DNA from: Novosphingobium sp. 9U
GTDB taxonomy: Bacteria; Pseudomonadota; Alphaproteobacteria; Sphingomonadales; Sphingomonadaceae
Length of the DNA stretch: 64,000 nucleotides
Direction of reading: 5' to 3'
Assembly (NCBI RefSeq): GCF_902506425.1
Contig: NZ_LR732469.1
Span: 2,155,285 to 2,219,284 of the forward strand
Part shown: positions 53,926 to 63,910 of the stretch, in pieces
Numbering within the stretch: the first letter of the stretch is position 1
Layout: every line of letters starts with the position of its first letter
Notes under the pieces: model-generated
Seen by the model: only the letters and a program-made list of their open reading frames with translations
What the model was told of the DNA's origin: nothing
The model's database searches: none
Translations under genes and position numbers: made by a program

Positions 53926-56595
53926 ATGGACATCGCCAGCAGACCCTCCGAAGCGCCCGAGAACCCCTTCACCGCCGACGCCGCGCCGCCGCCGCATGCG
54001 CCGCAGGTGATCCGGCGCGAGGACTACCAGGCACCGGCCTGGCTGGTACCCGAAGTCGCGCTCGATTTCGCGCTGGGCCTCGATGCGACCCACGTCACGT
54101 CCAGGCTCAGTGTGCGCCGCAATCCGCAGGGCAATGGCAGCGGGACGCTGCGCCTCAACGGCGACGGAATCGCCCCGATCGCCGTGCGCGTCGACGAACA
54201 GGCGGTGAATGACTGGCGGCTCGATGGGCCCGACCTGCTGCTCCCGCTTCCGGGCGAGGCGCACGAGGTGGAGATCGAGACGCAGCTCAATCCCGCTACC
54301 AACAGCCAGCTGATGGGGCTCTATGCCTCGCACGGCATGCTGTGCACCCAGTGCGAGGCGGAAGGCTTTCGCCGGATCACCTTCTTCCCCGACCGCCCCG
54401 ATGTGCTCTCCACCTATCGAGTGCGGATGAGCGGCGACAAGGCGGCGTTCCCGATCCTGCTCTCCAACGGCAACTGCGAGGCCACGGGCGGGGGCCCGAA
54501 CGGTGCTCACTGGGCCGAGTGGCACGATCCCTGGCCCAAGCCGTGCTACCTCTTCGCGCTGGTCGCGGGCGACCTGGTCGCCAACCACGACACCTTTGTT
54601 ACGCGCTCCGGCCGCCAGGTCGACCTCAACATCTGGGTCCGCAAGGGTGACGAAGAGCGCACCCACCATGCCATGGATTCGCTCAAGCGCTCGATGAAGT
54701 GGGACGAGGAGGCTTATGGGCGCGAGTACGACCTCGACCTGTTCAACATCGTCGCCGTGTCCGATTTCAACATGGGCGCGATGGAGAACAAGGGCCTCAA
54801 CGTCTTCAACACGCGCTACGTACTGGCCGATCCGGAGACCGCCACCGACGCCGACTACGACGCGATCGAAGGCGTGATCGGGCACGAGTACTTCCACAAC
54901 TGGTCGGGCAACCGCGTGACCTGCCGCGACTGGTTCCAGCTCTCCTTGAAGGAAGGCTTCACCGTGCTGCGCGACCAGATGTTCAGCGCCGACATGGGCA
55001 GCCCCGCGGTGAAGCGGATCGAGGACGTGCGGGTCCTGCGCGCGGCGCAGTTTCCCGAGGATTCTGGCCCGCTGGCGCACCCGATCCGCCCTGATTCGTA
55101 TCAGGAGATCAGCAACTTCTACACCGCGACGATCTACAACAAGGGCGCCGAGGTGATCCGCATGATGCGCACCATGGCCGGCCCTGAGCGGTTCCGTGCC
55201 GGCACCGACCTCTACTTCGACCGCCATGATGGTGAGGCCGCGACCTGCGAGGACTTCGTGCGCGCGATCGAGGATGGTGCCGGGCTCGATCTCCAGCAGT
55301 TCCGCCTGTGGTACTCGCAGTCGGGTACGCCGCAGGTGACCGCCACGACCGAGCACGCGGGCGACACGCTGACGCTCAGGCTTACCCAGGTGGTGCCCTC
55401 GACACCGAATCACGATGGTGGTGGCCAGCCTGAAAAGCAGCCGATGCCGATCCCGCTCAAGCTGGCGCTGTTCGATCGGGAGACCGGTCGCCACCATGGC
55501 GAGCAGCTGGTGGTGCTCGACCAGGCCGAGCAGAGCTTCACATTCACTGGCTTCGCGCAGCCGCCCGTGTTGTCGATCAACCGCGGCTTCTCCGCTCCGG
55601 TCGCCATCGACTTCGAGCGTCCGGCGGAAGACCTGGTGTTCCTCGCCGCCCACGACGACGATGCCTTCGCCCGCTACGAGGCGATGCAGAGCCTGGTCAT
55701 GCGCCACCTGATCGCGGCCGTGAGCGGCAACCTTCAGGAGCAGGCGCGGGCTGAGGAGCGTGCGGCGATCGGGCAGGCACTGCGCTCGATCCTGCTGGAC
55801 CCGGCGCTCGACGACCTGATGCGCGGCGAGCTGATGATCCTGCCGGCCGAGGGCTATCTGGCCGAGCAGTTCCTGGTCGCCGACCCGAGCGCCATCCACG
55901 CCGAGCGCGAGGCGTTGAAGGCCTGGCTCGGCACCGAGCTCCGCGCCGATCTGCAGGCGCTGCACGACCGCGTCAGTGCAGTGCCCTACTCACGCGATGC
56001 GGCCGCCCGCGGTGCGCGCAAACTCAAGACCCAGGCGCTCACCTACCTGGCTGCCGGTGTCCCGGACGAGGCGCGCAAGCGCGCCATCGCGCAGTACCGC
56101 GCTGCCGACAACATGACCGACCGCCAGGGCGCGCTGATGGTGCTCGCAGGGCTGGACGGGCCCGAGCGCGGCGAGGCGCTGGCCGACTTCCACGGCCGCT
56201 ACGCCGGCAACGCGCTGGTGATCGACAAATGGTTCTCGCTCCAGGCCGGTTCGCTGCACCCCCAGGTGCTGGAGCATGCCAAGGCACTGGCCGCACACCC
56301 CGATTTCACCATGAACAACCCCAATCGCGTGCGCGCGCTCTATATGGCGCTCGCCGTGAACCCGCAGGCGTTCCATGCGGCCAGCGGCGAGGGCTATCGC
56401 ATCATCGGCGATCTGATCCGCCGGCTCGATCCGATCAACCCGCAGACCGCGGCACGCTTCGTGCCCTCGCTCGGCCGCTGGCGCCGGATCGAACCGGCCC
56501 GCGCCGCGCTGATGCGCGCCGAACTGGAGCGCATCGCCGCCGAACCCTCGCTGTCGCGCGACGTGCTCGAGCAGGTGACCAAAAGCCTTGGTTGA
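53926..56595 (+). CDS. pepN: aminopeptidase N
   Basis: An 889-residue zinc aminopeptidase of family M1. The substrate-binding GAMEN motif is at residues 284-288 and the zinc site HEYFH at 320-324 with the distal glutamate about 20 residues on (LKEGFTVLRDQMF). The N-terminal beta domain, catalytic domain, DUF3458 Ig-like domain and C-terminal helical array are all in place, matching the E. coli PepN layout. The start ATG 53926 is chosen because the frame upstream reads through the palindromic repeat. Confidence 0.95.
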   Translation: MDIASRPSEAPENPFTADAAPPPHAPQVIRREDYQAPAWLVPEVALDFALGLDATHVTSRLSVRRNPQGNGSGTLRLNGDGIAPIAVRVDEQAVNDWRLDGPDLLLPLPGEAHEVEIETQLNPATNSQLMGLYASHGMLCTQCEAEGFRRITFFPDRPDVLSTYRVRMSGDKAAFPILLSNGNCEATGGGPNGAHWAEWHDPWPKPCYLFALVAGDLVANHDTFVTRSGRQVDLNIWVRKGDEERTHHAMDSLKRSMKWDEEAYGREYDLDLFNIVAVSDFNMGAMENKGLNVFNTRYVLADPETATDADYDAIEGVIGHEYFHNWSGNRVTCRDWFQLSLKEGFTVLRDQMFSADMGSPAVKRIEDVRVLRAAQFPEDSGPLAHPIRPDSYQEISNFYTATIYNKGAEVIRMMRTMAGPERFRAGTDLYFDRHDGEAATCEDFVRAIEDGAGLDLQQFRLWYSQSGTPQVTATTEHAGDTLTLRLTQVVPSTPNHDGGGQPEKQPMPIPLKLALFDRETGRHHGEQLVVLDQAEQSFTFTGFAQPPVLSINRGFSAPVAIDFERPAEDLVFLAAHDDDAFARYEAMQSLVMRHLIAAVSGNLQEQARAEERAAIGQALRSILLDPALDDLMRGELMILPAEGYLAEQFLVADPSAIHAEREALKAWLGTELRADLQALHDRVSAVPYSRDAAARGARKLKTQALTYLAAGVPDEARKRAIAQYRAADNMTDRQGALMVLAGLDGPERGEALADFHGRYAGNALVIDKWFSLQAGSLHPQVLEHAKALAAHPDFTMNNPNRVRALYMALAVNPQAFHAASGEGYRIIGDLIRRLDPINPQTAARFVPSLGRWRRIEPARAALMRAELERIAAEPSLSRDVLEQVTKSLG

Positions 56596-56622
56596 GGTGA
56601 GCAGCGGACGACCTTCAGCGAC

Positions 56623-57387
56623 ATGACCGACGTGTTAGCGATCCACTCCCCGCTTCTGGGAGATGCGCACCACGGCTTTCTCGGCCGCATCGGCGGGGTT
56701 TCGCAAGGCGTCGTCGCCGGGCTCAACGTCGGGCTCGGGTCGGGCGACGACCCTGTGCACGTCGCCGAGAACCGACGCCGCGCCGTGGCTGCGGTTGCTC
56801 CAGGGGCGCAGCTCGCCACCGCGTACCAGGTCCACTCCGCCCAGTGCGTGGCAGTGACGGAGCCCTGGCCCGATGACGAGCGCCCCCATGCCGATGCCCT
56901 GGTCACCGACCGGCCCGGCGTAGCGCTGGGCATCCTCACCGCCGATTGCGCACCGGTCCTGTTCGCCGACCCTCAAGCGCGCGTCGTCGGTGCCGCCCAC
57001 GCCGGTTGGAAGGGCGCAATCGGCGGCGTGACCGATGCGACGATCGCCGCCATGGAAGCGCTCGGCGCGCAGCGCTCACGGATCGCCGCCGTTGTCGGCC
57101 CCTGCATCGCGCAGATCAGCTACGAGGTGGATGCGGCCTTCCGGCAGCGTTTCCTCGACCAGGACATGGCGCATGCCCGCTTCTTCGTGCCCGGCGCTGC
57201 GGAGCGTTGGCAGTTCGATCTCGAAGGATACGTGGTGCAGCGCCTGCGCCAGGCCGGTCTCGCGCATGTCGCGGGCCTCGGCCTGGATACTTACGCCGCG
57301 CCCGATCGATTCTATTCCTTCCGCCGGGCCACGCACCGCAGCGAGCCCTCATATGGCCGCCAGATCGCGTTGATCGCGCTGCCCTGA
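56623..57387 (+). CDS. pgeF: peptidoglycan editing factor PgeF (laccase-domain protein)
   Basis: A 254-residue protein of the DUF152/PgeF family that removes mis-incorporated L-serine-containing muropeptide precursors, and often scored as a polyphenol oxidase. Conserved features: YQVHSAQ (~residues 68-74), GILTADCAPVLFAD (~104-117) and AAHAGWKGAIGGV (~124-136), which supply the metal ligands His and Cys, and the C-terminal YSFRRAT. It lies 27 bases after pepN and may share its transcript. Confidence 0.92.
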   Translation: MTDVLAIHSPLLGDAHHGFLGRIGGVSQGVVAGLNVGLGSGDDPVHVAENRRRAVAAVAPGAQLATAYQVHSAQCVAVTEPWPDDERPHADALVTDRPGVALGILTADCAPVLFADPQARVVGAAHAGWKGAIGGVTDATIAAMEALGAQRSRIAAVVGPCIAQISYEVDAAFRQRFLDQDMAHARFFVPGAAERWQFDLEGYVVQRLRQAGLAHVAGLGLDTYAAPDRFYSFRRATHRSEPSYGRQIALIALP

Positions 57388-57494
57388 TCGGGCGAAACCC
57401 GCGCCCTCGCCCTCGTCCGAACTGCCCAAAAATGCGGTTGGCATGTGGGATATTCGCAGCTATCAGCGCGCCAAGTCGGCATCGGCCCGGGGTG

Positions 57495-57524
57495 CCCGTG
57501 CGCCCGGCGCTTTGCCGGCACGGG
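57495..57524. other. hairpin in the 227-base gap before the cytochrome bc1 operon
   Basis: CCGTG...CCGGC-GCTTT-GCCGG-CACGG can fold with a short bulge. It follows pgeF by about 110 bases and precedes petA by about 90, so it might end the pepN-pgeF transcript or shape the petA leader. There is no T-run after it, and no clear promoter is seen in the rest of the gap. Confidence 0.3.
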
Positions 57525-57614
57525 GGGATTCCAGGCAAAGATTGACTAGGAATTCAGCCTGCGCCGTTCGGTCGCGGGTCCAAGAAGAACTACGAGAGTA
57601 GGGCAAGGGCGAAC

Positions 57615-58199
57615 ATGGCAGAAGAAGCGGTCACGGGTTCTCCGGATCAGGGTACCGGGCCGGACCTGGTCCACGCAGACGGCGTGCGGCGGCGCGATTT
57701 CATCAACATCGCCGCAGTCAGCGCGGCCGGCATCGCCGGCGTCTCGATCCTCTACCCGCTGATCAGCCAGATGTCCGCTTCGGCCGACGTCCTCGCCGCC
57801 TCCTCGACCGAGATCGACATTTCCTCGATCAAACCGGGCCAGGCGATCAAGGGCGTGTTCCGCAAGCAGCCGGTGTTCATCCGCAACCTGACGCCCAAGG
57901 AAATCGCCGAGGCCAACGCCGTTTCCGTCTCCTCGCTCCGCGATCCGCAGACGCTTGAGGAGCGGACCAAGGAGGGCAAGGAGAACTGGCTGATCACCAT
58001 GGGTGTCTGCACCCACCTGGGCTGCGTGCCGCTCGGCGCCGGCGAGGGTGAGACCAAGGGTGAGTTCGGCGGCTACTTCTGCCCCTGCCACGGCTCGGTC
58101 TACGACACCGCCGCCCGCATCCGTAAGGGCCCCGCGCCCAAGAACCTCGAGGTTCCGGAATACGCATTCACGTCCGACACCGTCGTCAAGATCGGCTGA
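57615..58199 (+). CDS. petA: ubiquinol-cytochrome c reductase Rieske iron-sulfur subunit
   Basis: A 194-residue [2Fe-2S] subunit of the cytochrome bc1 complex (complex III). A twin-arginine-like signal anchor is at residues 25-50 (RRRDFINIAAVSAAG). Cluster ligands are Cys132 and His134 (CTHLGC) with Cys156 and His159 (CPCHGS); the disulfide is Cys137-Cys158. It is the first gene of the complete petABC operon and passes electrons from ubiquinol to cytochrome c1. Confidence 0.96.
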   Translation: MAEEAVTGSPDQGTGPDLVHADGVRRRDFINIAAVSAAGIAGVSILYPLISQMSASADVLAASSTEIDISSIKPGQAIKGVFRKQPVFIRNLTPKEIAEANAVSVSSLRDPQTLEERTKEGKENWLITMGVCTHLGCVPLGAGEGETKGEFGGYFCPCHGSVYDTAARIRKGPAPKNLEVPEYAFTSDTVVKIG

Positions 58200-58210
58200 G
58201 GTAAGAGATC

Positions 58211-59527
58211 ATGAGCTTCCCCTGGGCCAAAGAGTATAAGCCGACCAACCCGTTCATGCGGTGGATGGACGAGAAGCTGCCGCTTCCCCGTCTGGCCTAC
58301 AACGCGGTGGGCGCCGGCTATCCGGTGCCGCGCAACCTGAACTACTTCTGGAACTTCGGCATCCTCGCCGGCCTGTGCCTGGGCCTGCAGATCGTCACCG
58401 GCATCATCCTGGCGATGCACTATGCCGCCAATGCCGGCGTGGCGTTCGACAGCGTCGAGCACATCATGCGCGACGTGAACTGGGGCTGGATGCTGCGCTA
58501 TGCGCACGCCAATGGCGCCTCGGCGTTCTTCGTCGTCATCTACATCCACATCTTCCGCGGCTTCTTCTACGGTTCGTACAAGGCCCCGCGCGAGATGGTG
58601 TGGCTGCTGGGCGTCACCATCTTCCTCCTCATGATGGCCACCGCCTTCATGGGCTACGTGCTTCCCTGGGGTCAGATGAGCTTCTGGGGCGCCAAGGTCA
58701 TCACCGGCCTGTTCAGCGCCATCCCGCTGGTCGGCGAGCCGCTGCAGCAGTGGCTGCTGGGTGGCTTCGCGCCGGACAACGCCGCGCTCAACCGCTTCTT
58801 CTCGCTGCACTACCTGCTGCCGTTCGTGATCGCCGGCGTGGTTATCCTCCACATCTGGGCGCTGCACATCCCCGGCTCGTCGAACCCGACCGGTGTCGAG
58901 GTGAAGAGCGAGAGCGACACCGTGCCGTTCTACCCCTACTTCGTCGCCAAGGACGGATGGGCAGTCGGCGCGTTCGCGTTCCTCTACTGCGCGGTGCTGT
59001 TCTTCTTCCCCAACGCGTTGGGCCACCCGGACAACTACATTCCGGCCAACCCGATGAGCACGCCGGCGCACATCGTGCCCGAATGGTACTTCTGGCCGTT
59101 CTACGCGATCCTGCGCGCCTTCACGGCCGACTTCTTCTTCATCCCGGCCAAGCTGATGGGCGTGCTCGCCATGTTCAGCGCGATCCTGGTGTGGTTCTTC
59201 ATGCCCTGGCTCGACCGTTCGCCCGTCCGCTCGGGCGCTTACCGTCCGCTCTACCGCAAGTTCTTCTGGATCCTGGTGCTCGACGCTCTGGTCCTGGGTT
59301 ACTGCGGCGGCGCGCCGGCCGCGGAACCCTACGTCATGATCAGCCAGATCGCCGCGATTTACTACTTCGCGCACTTCCTGATCATCGTGCCCGTGATCTC
59401 GGCCATCGAGCGTCCCGATCCGCTGCCGTTCTCGATCACCGAAGCCGTTCTCGGCAAGGACGAGAACGTGCCGCTGAGCGCCAGCCCGACCGCGCCGTTC
59501 CCCGGCACCCAGCACAGCAACGCCTGA
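58211..59527 (+). CDS. petB: cytochrome b subunit of the bc1 complex
   Basis: A 438-residue membrane protein with two bound b haems. The N-terminal four-helix region contains the paired histidines on helices B and D (GIILAMHYA... and [24 protein letters not shown]), and the C-terminal part carries the [15 protein letters not shown] segment that forms the quinol-oxidising site (the PEWY motif at ~residues 293-296). It lies 11 bases after petA and 24 bases before petC. The length is at the long, alphaproteobacterial end of the family. Confidence 0.97.
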   Translation: MSFPWAKEYKPTNPFMRWMDEKLPLPRLAYNAVGAGYPVPRNLNYFWNFGILAGLCLGLQIVTGIILAMHYAANAGVAFDSVEHIMRDVNWGWMLRYAHANGASAFFVVIYIHIFRGFFYGSYKAPREMVWLLGVTIFLLMMATAFMGYVLPWGQMSFWGAKVITGLFSAIPLVGEPLQQWLLGGFAPDNAALNRFFSLHYLLPFVIAGVVILHIWALHIPGSSNPTGVEVKSESDTVPFYPYFVAKDGWAVGAFAFLYCAVLFFFPNALGHPDNYIPANPMSTPAHIVPEWYFWPFYAILRAFTADFFFIPAKLMGVLAMFSAILVWFFMPWLDRSPVRSGAYRPLYRKFFWILVLDALVLGYCGGAPAAEPYVMISQIAAIYYFAHFLIIVPVISAIERPDPLPFSITEAVLGKDENVPLSASPTAPFPGTQHSNA

Positions 59528-59551
59528 CCCGAGCGAGACGGAACGAAAGCC

Positions 59552-60400
59552 ATGATCCGCATCCTATCCATCCTCGTCGGGCTGTTCTTCACGGTCGCGC
59601 TGGCGTGGTCGTTCGGCAACGGCGCCTACCAGCAGATCACCGAGCCGCCGCCGGTGACTGCCGAGCATGAATTCCACCTGCATCCCAAGGAAGTCAGCTT
59701 CTCCAGCGATGGCGCGTTCGGCAAGTTCGACCGCCAGCAGCTGCAGCGCGGCTTCCAGGTCTACAAGGAAGTCTGCTCGGCCTGCCACTCGCTGAGCCAT
59801 GTCGCTTTCCGCGACCTGACGCAGCTGGGCTACACCGACGCCGAAGTGAAGGCGATCGCCAAGGGTTTCCAGGTCCCCGGCACCGACCCGAACACGGGTG
59901 AGGACGCCATGCGCCCGGGCATGCCGACCGACTACTTCCCCAAGCCCTTCGCCAACGACATCGCCGCACGCGCCGCCAACAACAACGCGGTTCCGCCCGA
60001 TTTGTCGCTGATGACCAAGGCTCGCCATGAGGGCGGCCCCTACGTCTACTCGCTGCTGACCGGTTACCAGAACCAGCCGGCCGCGCTGCTGAAGGAGTTC
60101 CCGGACGCGAAGACGCCAAACGGCCTGCACTACAACCCGTACTTCGCGAACCTCAACCTGGCGATGCCGCCGCCACTGACCAGCGAAGGCCAGGTCTCGT
60201 ACTCGGACGGCACCAAGCCGACCGTCGACCAGATGGCCAAGGACGTCAGCGCGTTCCTGATCTGGACGGCGGAGCCGAAGCTGGAGAAGCGTAAGCAGAC
60301 CGGCTGGCCGGTCCTGGGCTTCCTGCTCTTCGCCACGGTGCTCGGCTTCCTGTCGTACAAGAACATCTGGCACGACAAGAAGAAGCACCTGCACGCCTGA
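59552..60400 (+). CDS. petC: cytochrome c1 of the bc1 complex
   Basis: A 282-residue haem c protein. The signal peptide covers residues 1-25, the haem motif is C75-S-A-C78-H79, and the axial methionine is probably in LNLAMPPPLTSEG (~residue 203). The C-terminal hydrophobic helix (TGWPVLGFLLFATVLGFLSYKNIW, ~250-273) anchors it in the inner membrane. It is the last gene of the operon. Confidence 0.96.
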   Translation: MIRILSILVGLFFTVALAWSFGNGAYQQITEPPPVTAEHEFHLHPKEVSFSSDGAFGKFDRQQLQRGFQVYKEVCSACHSLSHVAFRDLTQLGYTDAEVKAIAKGFQVPGTDPNTGEDAMRPGMPTDYFPKPFANDIAARAANNNAVPPDLSLMTKARHEGGPYVYSLLTGYQNQPAALLKEFPDAKTPNGLHYNPYFANLNLAMPPPLTSEGQVSYSDGTKPTVDQMAKDVSAFLIWTAEPKLEKRKQTGWPVLGFLLFATVLGFLSYKNIWHDKKKHLHA

Positions 60401-60424
60401 TCGGCGTCCCGGACGAGCTCATGC

Positions 60425-60461
60425 AGCGCCCCTCCATCCACAAGATGGCAGGGGCGCTTTG
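60425..60461 (+). terminator. intrinsic terminator after petC
   Basis: AGCGCCCCTCCATC (60425-60438) pairs with GATGGCAGGGGCGCT (60444-60458) with one bulged base and a short loop, followed by TTTGC. It lies about 25 bases after the petC stop, so it may partly end the bc1 operon before the DUF1289 gene. Confidence 0.6.
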
Positions 60462-60478
60462 CATTGGGAGATCGCGTG

Positions 60479-60676
60479 ATGCGGGATGACCTCCCTTCGC
60501 CATGTACGGGCGTGTGCCGGCTGGATGTCGCCGGTGAGACGTGTGTCGGCTGCTGGCGGACCCTCGACGAGATCGCCGGCTGGGCGCGCTTCTCTGCAGA
60601 GGAGAAGCGGCAGGTACTCGATGCCTTGCGCGCGCGGGCAGACAGGGCGGAGCTGCGGCTGACAGATCAGACGTGA
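60479..60676 (+). CDS. DUF1289 small cysteine-rich protein
   Basis: A 65-residue protein. The DUF1289 marks SPCTGVCRLDVAGETCVGCWRTLDEIAGW (~residues 6-34) hold four cysteines that probably bind a metal, and a helical tail follows. The family is widespread in proteobacteria with no assigned role. ATG 60479 is preferred because GGGAG stands eight bases before; a TTG five codons earlier is in frame. It stands directly after the bc1 operon and its terminator-like hairpin. Confidence 0.85.
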   Translation: MRDDLPSPCTGVCRLDVAGETCVGCWRTLDEIAGWARFSAEEKRQVLDALRARADRAELRLTDQT

Positions 60677-61276
60677 GATACGGCGGCTGAAGCTCGGGCC
60701 TAGTGCACTATCGCTGACAGCCTTCGACCGGCTCCGGTTAGAGCGCGAACACGTTAGAGCGTCATCACGCTCAATGACGCCATCTGCTCCTCCTCCCTTA
60801 AGGGAGGAGGTTGGGCGTTGGGTGTACAACCGTAAGCATGGACACGCTGCCTGCCGGCAGTGCTCCCCCCATTGCTCAATGCGCCCGAGTACGAAGACTC
60901 AACTAAGGATCGTCATGCTCGAGTCAGTGTCGGGTTTGCGGCTGTCTTTGACTCTGTGTCGAGTTTTCGGCTCGCGATCTCTATTTCGATGCCTGCTAGA
61001 GGCCGAACAACTGCTGCCCACTGTGGAACTGGCGTTCATCATGCCCCCAACTCTGGCACGGACCGTGGAAGCTCCAGCTAATGTCGCGACGCAAACCAGC
61101 GGGCTCGTCTCACCAAGGCCCTCCGCTAGGCTGAACTTGTGGATGGCTGCCATCCAACCGGAGGCTACCCTCAACCCAGGATCAAGCCGACCTCAGTGCG
61201 TAAAGAAGATGCCACGCCTGCGCCAGGTCACACGCCCCAACGCGGTACATCTCACCCATGCAGTCCAACGCTGTGC
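60677..61276. other. gene-poor stretch with palindromes
   Basis: About 600 bases in which I see no convincing gene. GC is lower than around it and short open frames on both strands lack signal peptides, motifs or ribosome-binding sites. It contains an inverted repeat GCGTCAT/ATGACGC (60759-60780) and a perfect 22-base palindrome (60789-60810). It may be a decayed gene or a past insertion near tRNA-Arg. Confidence 0.55.
60789..60810. repeat. perfect 22-base palindrome
   Basis: CCTCCTCCCTT joined to its exact complement AAGGGAGGAGG with no loop. It lies about 110 bases after the DUF1289 stop. It could be a repeat-family member or a protein-binding site. Confidence 0.7.
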
Positions 61277-61783
61277 CTACCCGTCCTGCCTGCCCCACTG
61301 CACCGTATGCGGGTCCGCTCCCGTCACCAGGCGCCGCAGCGAAGCACGCGCCAGCCGCTCGGTCTCTACCTTGCGTCGAGCCGCCGCGAGCTTGCGCGTC
61401 GGAGCCGGGCGCAGGATCTCAGCATCGTAGCCATCTGCAACGATCACACCGCAGCAATCCGGCATGAACGGGTCGGTACCCAAACACGCGCGATCGAGAT
61501 CAGGCGCAAGACCCCAGTAAAAGCGGTCGCAGTAATCGAGATAGTCGGGCCACTTGGCGTCCCCGAGCAGATCCGCCCGGCTGACCTTCACCTCGACAAT
61601 GACGATATCGCCCTTGGCATCGATGCCCATCAGATCGGCCCGCCGCCCGCAGCGCAACGGCATTTCCGGCAGGCACCAGATGTCGTTGCGCGCGAACAGC
61701 CGGCAGATCCCCCGCACCACGTCGGCAGCGACGACCGGTGACCTGGCCCCGACGGGACGGACGTTCGAATCAAGAGCGTGCAT
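61277..61783 (-). CDS. mmcB: MmcB family DNA repair protein
   Basis: A 168-residue protein of the MmcB/DUF1052 family, which in alphaproteobacteria is tied to DNA damage repair. [29 protein letters not shown] (~residues 44-72) has the PD-(D/E)xK nuclease layout, with the Asp in ADLM and E-V-K after it. The conserved [15 protein letters not shown] follows. The start ATG 61783 is used; the open frame further upstream crosses tRNA-Arg in antisense and is not coding. Partners such as ImuA/ImuB/DnaE2 are not here. Confidence 0.88.
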   Translation of the reverse strand: MHALDSNVRPVGARSPVVAADVVRGICRLFARNDIWCLPEMPLRCGRRADLMGIDAKGDIVIVEVKVSRADLLGDAKWPDYLDYCDRFYWGLAPDLDRACLGTDPFMPDCCGVIVADGYDAEILRPAPTRKLAAARRKVETERLARASLRRLVTGADPHTVQWGRQDG

Positions 61784-61906
61784 CACCCCACCATAGGAAC
61801 ATACCAGGAACTGGCAAGCCTCCCGCGTCATGCGCGCCCCGGCCAAGTGCGCCCCACGAAATGCCACTGGCATGCCCACGCCACCTCTGCTAACCGCGCC
61901 TGCACT

Positions 61907-61983
<77 letters not shown>

Positions 61984-62004
61984 TCCCCTTTCAAGCGCAC
62001 GCAG

Positions 62005-62427
62005 TCAGGTGGCGAACAGCTGCGTCAGGTCCTCGAAGGCCTTCATCTCGATCGCGTTGCCGCTGGGGTCGCGGAAGAACATGGTCGCCTGTTCGCCGGG
62101 CTCTCCGGCGAAGCGGATGTGGGGCGCGATGGCGAAGTGCACGCCGGCCGCGACGAGGCGGTCGGCCAATGCCTGCCAGTCCGCCATGGCGAGCACGATC
62201 CCGAAGTGCGGCACGGGCACGTCATGGCCGTCCACCGCGTTGCCGCCGGCATCGGGCGTCGCCCAGCCGGATACGAGGTGCGCGACGATCTGGTGGCCGT
62301 AGAAGTCGAAGTCGATCCACTCGGCGCTGCTGCGCCCCTCCGGGCAGCCCATCGTGCCGCCCCAGAAGGCGCGCGCGGCGTCGAGATCGTGGACCGGGAA
62401 GGCGAGGTGGAAGGGACGCAGCGCCAT
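62005..62427 (-). CDS. VOC (glyoxalase/bleomycin-resistance-like) protein
   Basis: A 140-residue protein of the vicinal oxygen chelate fold with the two beta-alpha-beta-beta-beta units. [21 protein letters not shown] opens the first unit and [18 protein letters not shown] the second; the end [17 protein letters not shown] carries a metal-ligand glutamate. Likely metal dependent; substrate unknown. It lies nine bases before the 3' end of ribF on the same strand and could be co-transcribed. Confidence 0.88.
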   Translation of the reverse strand: MALRPFHLAFPVHDLDAARAFWGGTMGCPEGRSSAEWIDFDFYGHQIVAHLVSGWATPDAGGNAVDGHDVPVPHFGIVLAMADWQALADRLVAAGVHFAIAPHIRFAGEPGEQATMFFRDPSGNAIEMKAFEDLTQLFAT

Positions 62428-62435
62428 GGTTTGGC

Positions 62436-63371
62436 TCAGGCCGGGACCGATGTGAGGAGCCGCCGCGCCTCTTCGCAGTCGCGGTCCATCTGCGCGGTCA
62501 GCGCGTCGAGGCTGTCGAACTTGGCCTCGGGGCGCAAGAAGTGGTGGAAGGCCACTTCGATCTCCTGGCCGTACAAGTCGCCCGAGAAGTCGAAGAAGTA
62601 GGGCTCGAGCAGTTCCTTGGGCGGATCGAAGGTCGGGCGCACGCCCAGGTTTGCGGCCCCGAGCAAGGTGCGGCCGTCCGCCAGCCGGCCGGTCACGGCG
62701 TAGATGCCGTAGCGCGGGCGCAAGTAGCTGCCGAGCGCGAGGTTGGCGGTGGGATAGCCGATGGTGCGGCCCAGCTTGTCGCCGTGCTGCACGTTGCCGC
62801 GGATCGCGAAGGGGCGTGTGAGCAGCCCCGTCGCAGTCTCGCAATCGCCGGTTTTCAGCGCTTCTCGGATGCGGCTCGACGAGATCGGGCCTTGCGCGTC
62901 GGAGACGCCCGGCACAGCGCGGGTGGCGATATCCAGCGGCTCGCCCAGCAGGCGTAGAGACGTGGCGGTGCCGCTGCGGTCCTTGCCGAAGACGAAGTCC
63001 TCGCCGGTGGTGACGCCGCTTGCTCCCAGGCGTGCGTGGATCATCTCGCGCACCCAGCGCTCGGCGGGCATGCCGGCGATCGCGTCGTCGAAATGGAACA
63101 CCAGCATGGCGTCGGCGCCGGCGGCGGCGAACAGTTCCTGGCGCTGGTCCAGGGTGGTCAGGCGGAATGGCTCCGCGTCTGGGCGAAAGAAGCGGACCGG
63201 GTGCGGGTCGAAGGTTGCGACGATCGCGGGGCGGCCTTGCTCGCGCGCCCAGCGCACCGCCTCGCCCACGACGGCCTGGTGGCCCTGGTGGAAGCCGTCG
63301 AAGTTGCCCAGCGCCAGTATCGCGCCGCGCAAGGCTTCGGGTACGGGCTCGCGGTGGTCGAGGTGAATCAT
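62436..63371 (-). CDS. ribF: bifunctional riboflavin kinase / FAD synthetase
   Basis: Phosphorylates riboflavin to FMN and adenylylates FMN to FAD. 311 residues: the N-terminal FAD-synthetase domain has [14 protein letters not shown] (~residues 28-41) with the HxGH nucleotidyl-transfer motif, the centre has [17 protein letters not shown], and the C-terminal riboflavin kinase domain spans ~185-305 with the GYPTANL segment. folA is eight bases upstream of its start on the same strand, and the VOC gene follows. Confidence 0.95.
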   Translation of the reverse strand: MIHLDHREPVPEALRGAILALGNFDGFHQGHQAVVGEAVRWAREQGRPAIVATFDPHPVRFFRPDAEPFRLTTLDQRQELFAAAGADAMLVFHFDDAIAGMPAERWVREMIHARLGASGVTTGEDFVFGKDRSGTATSLRLLGEPLDIATRAVPGVSDAQGPISSSRIREALKTGDCETATGLLTRPFAIRGNVQHGDKLGRTIGYPTANLALGSYLRPRYGIYAVTGRLADGRTLLGAANLGVRPTFDPPKELLEPYFFDFSGDLYGQEIEVAFHHFLRPEAKFDSLDALTAQMDRDCEEARRLLTSVPA

Positions 63372-63379
63372 GCTTTGCG

Positions 63380-63865
63380 CTATAGGTGGCGCGAGAGCGT
63401 CACGAAAGCGTAGCCGGGCCGCCCGTCCGCGGGGGCATGCTCCTCGCGCGCCACTTCGTGCCAGTGCGAGCCGGGTGGGGGCATGGTGGTGTCGCCCGGG
63501 TACTCGGCGTGGATCTCAGTCAGTTCGATGCGGTCGGCGCGGGCGTCGAACAGAGCGAAGACCTCGGCGCCGCCGATCACGGCGATCTCGCCTGGGCTCG
63601 CGAGCTCAAGCGCCTGTTCGGGCGTGTGCGCGACTTCTGCCCCCTCCGCCTGCCAGCCGATATCGCGGGTGAGCACAATGTGCCGGCGGCCGGGAAGTGG
63701 CGCGGGGAAGCTGTCGAAGGTCTTGCGGCCCATGATCATCGGCTTGCCGGTGGTCAGCGCCTTGAAGTGGCGGAGGTCGGCCGGCAGGTGCCAGGGCAGG
63801 GTGCCGTCGCGGCCGATCACGCCGTTTGCGGCGCGTGCGTAGATGAGGGTGACGATCCGGCTCAC
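63380..63865 (-). CDS. folA: dihydrofolate reductase
   Basis: Reduces dihydrofolate to tetrahydrofolate with NADPH. The 161-residue protein has the family opening [32 protein letters not shown], the NADPH loop [12 protein letters not shown] and the GGAEVFALF near the C-terminus (~residues 100-108). It is 45 bases downstream of purK and upstream of ribF, so folate, purine and flavin supply are neighbours here, though the link may be only positional. Confidence 0.95.
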   Translation of the reverse strand: MSRIVTLIYARAANGVIGRDGTLPWHLPADLRHFKALTTGKPMIMGRKTFDSFPAPLPGRRHIVLTRDIGWQAEGAEVAHTPEQALELASPGEIAVIGGAEVFALFDARADRIELTEIHAEYPGDTTMPPPGSHWHEVAREEHAPADGRPGYAFVTLSRHL

Positions 63866-63910
63866 GTCATCTCGACCACGGGCTCAATCCACGGAGAAAG
63901 GGTGCGGGGA

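Noticed and set aside
53542..55965. Long minus-strand frame opposite pepN
   Set aside because: No domain, crosses the palindromic repeat and the SDR start; pepN carries all M1 motifs.
57450..57600. Short plus-strand frame before petA (MWDIRSYQRAKSA...)
   Set aside because: No ribosome-binding site, Arg/Ala-rich with no structure, and it crosses a hairpin; more likely leader DNA.
60899..61174. 91-residue minus-strand frame in the gene-poor gap
   Set aside because: No ribosome-binding site, no motif, Ser/Arg-rich composition.
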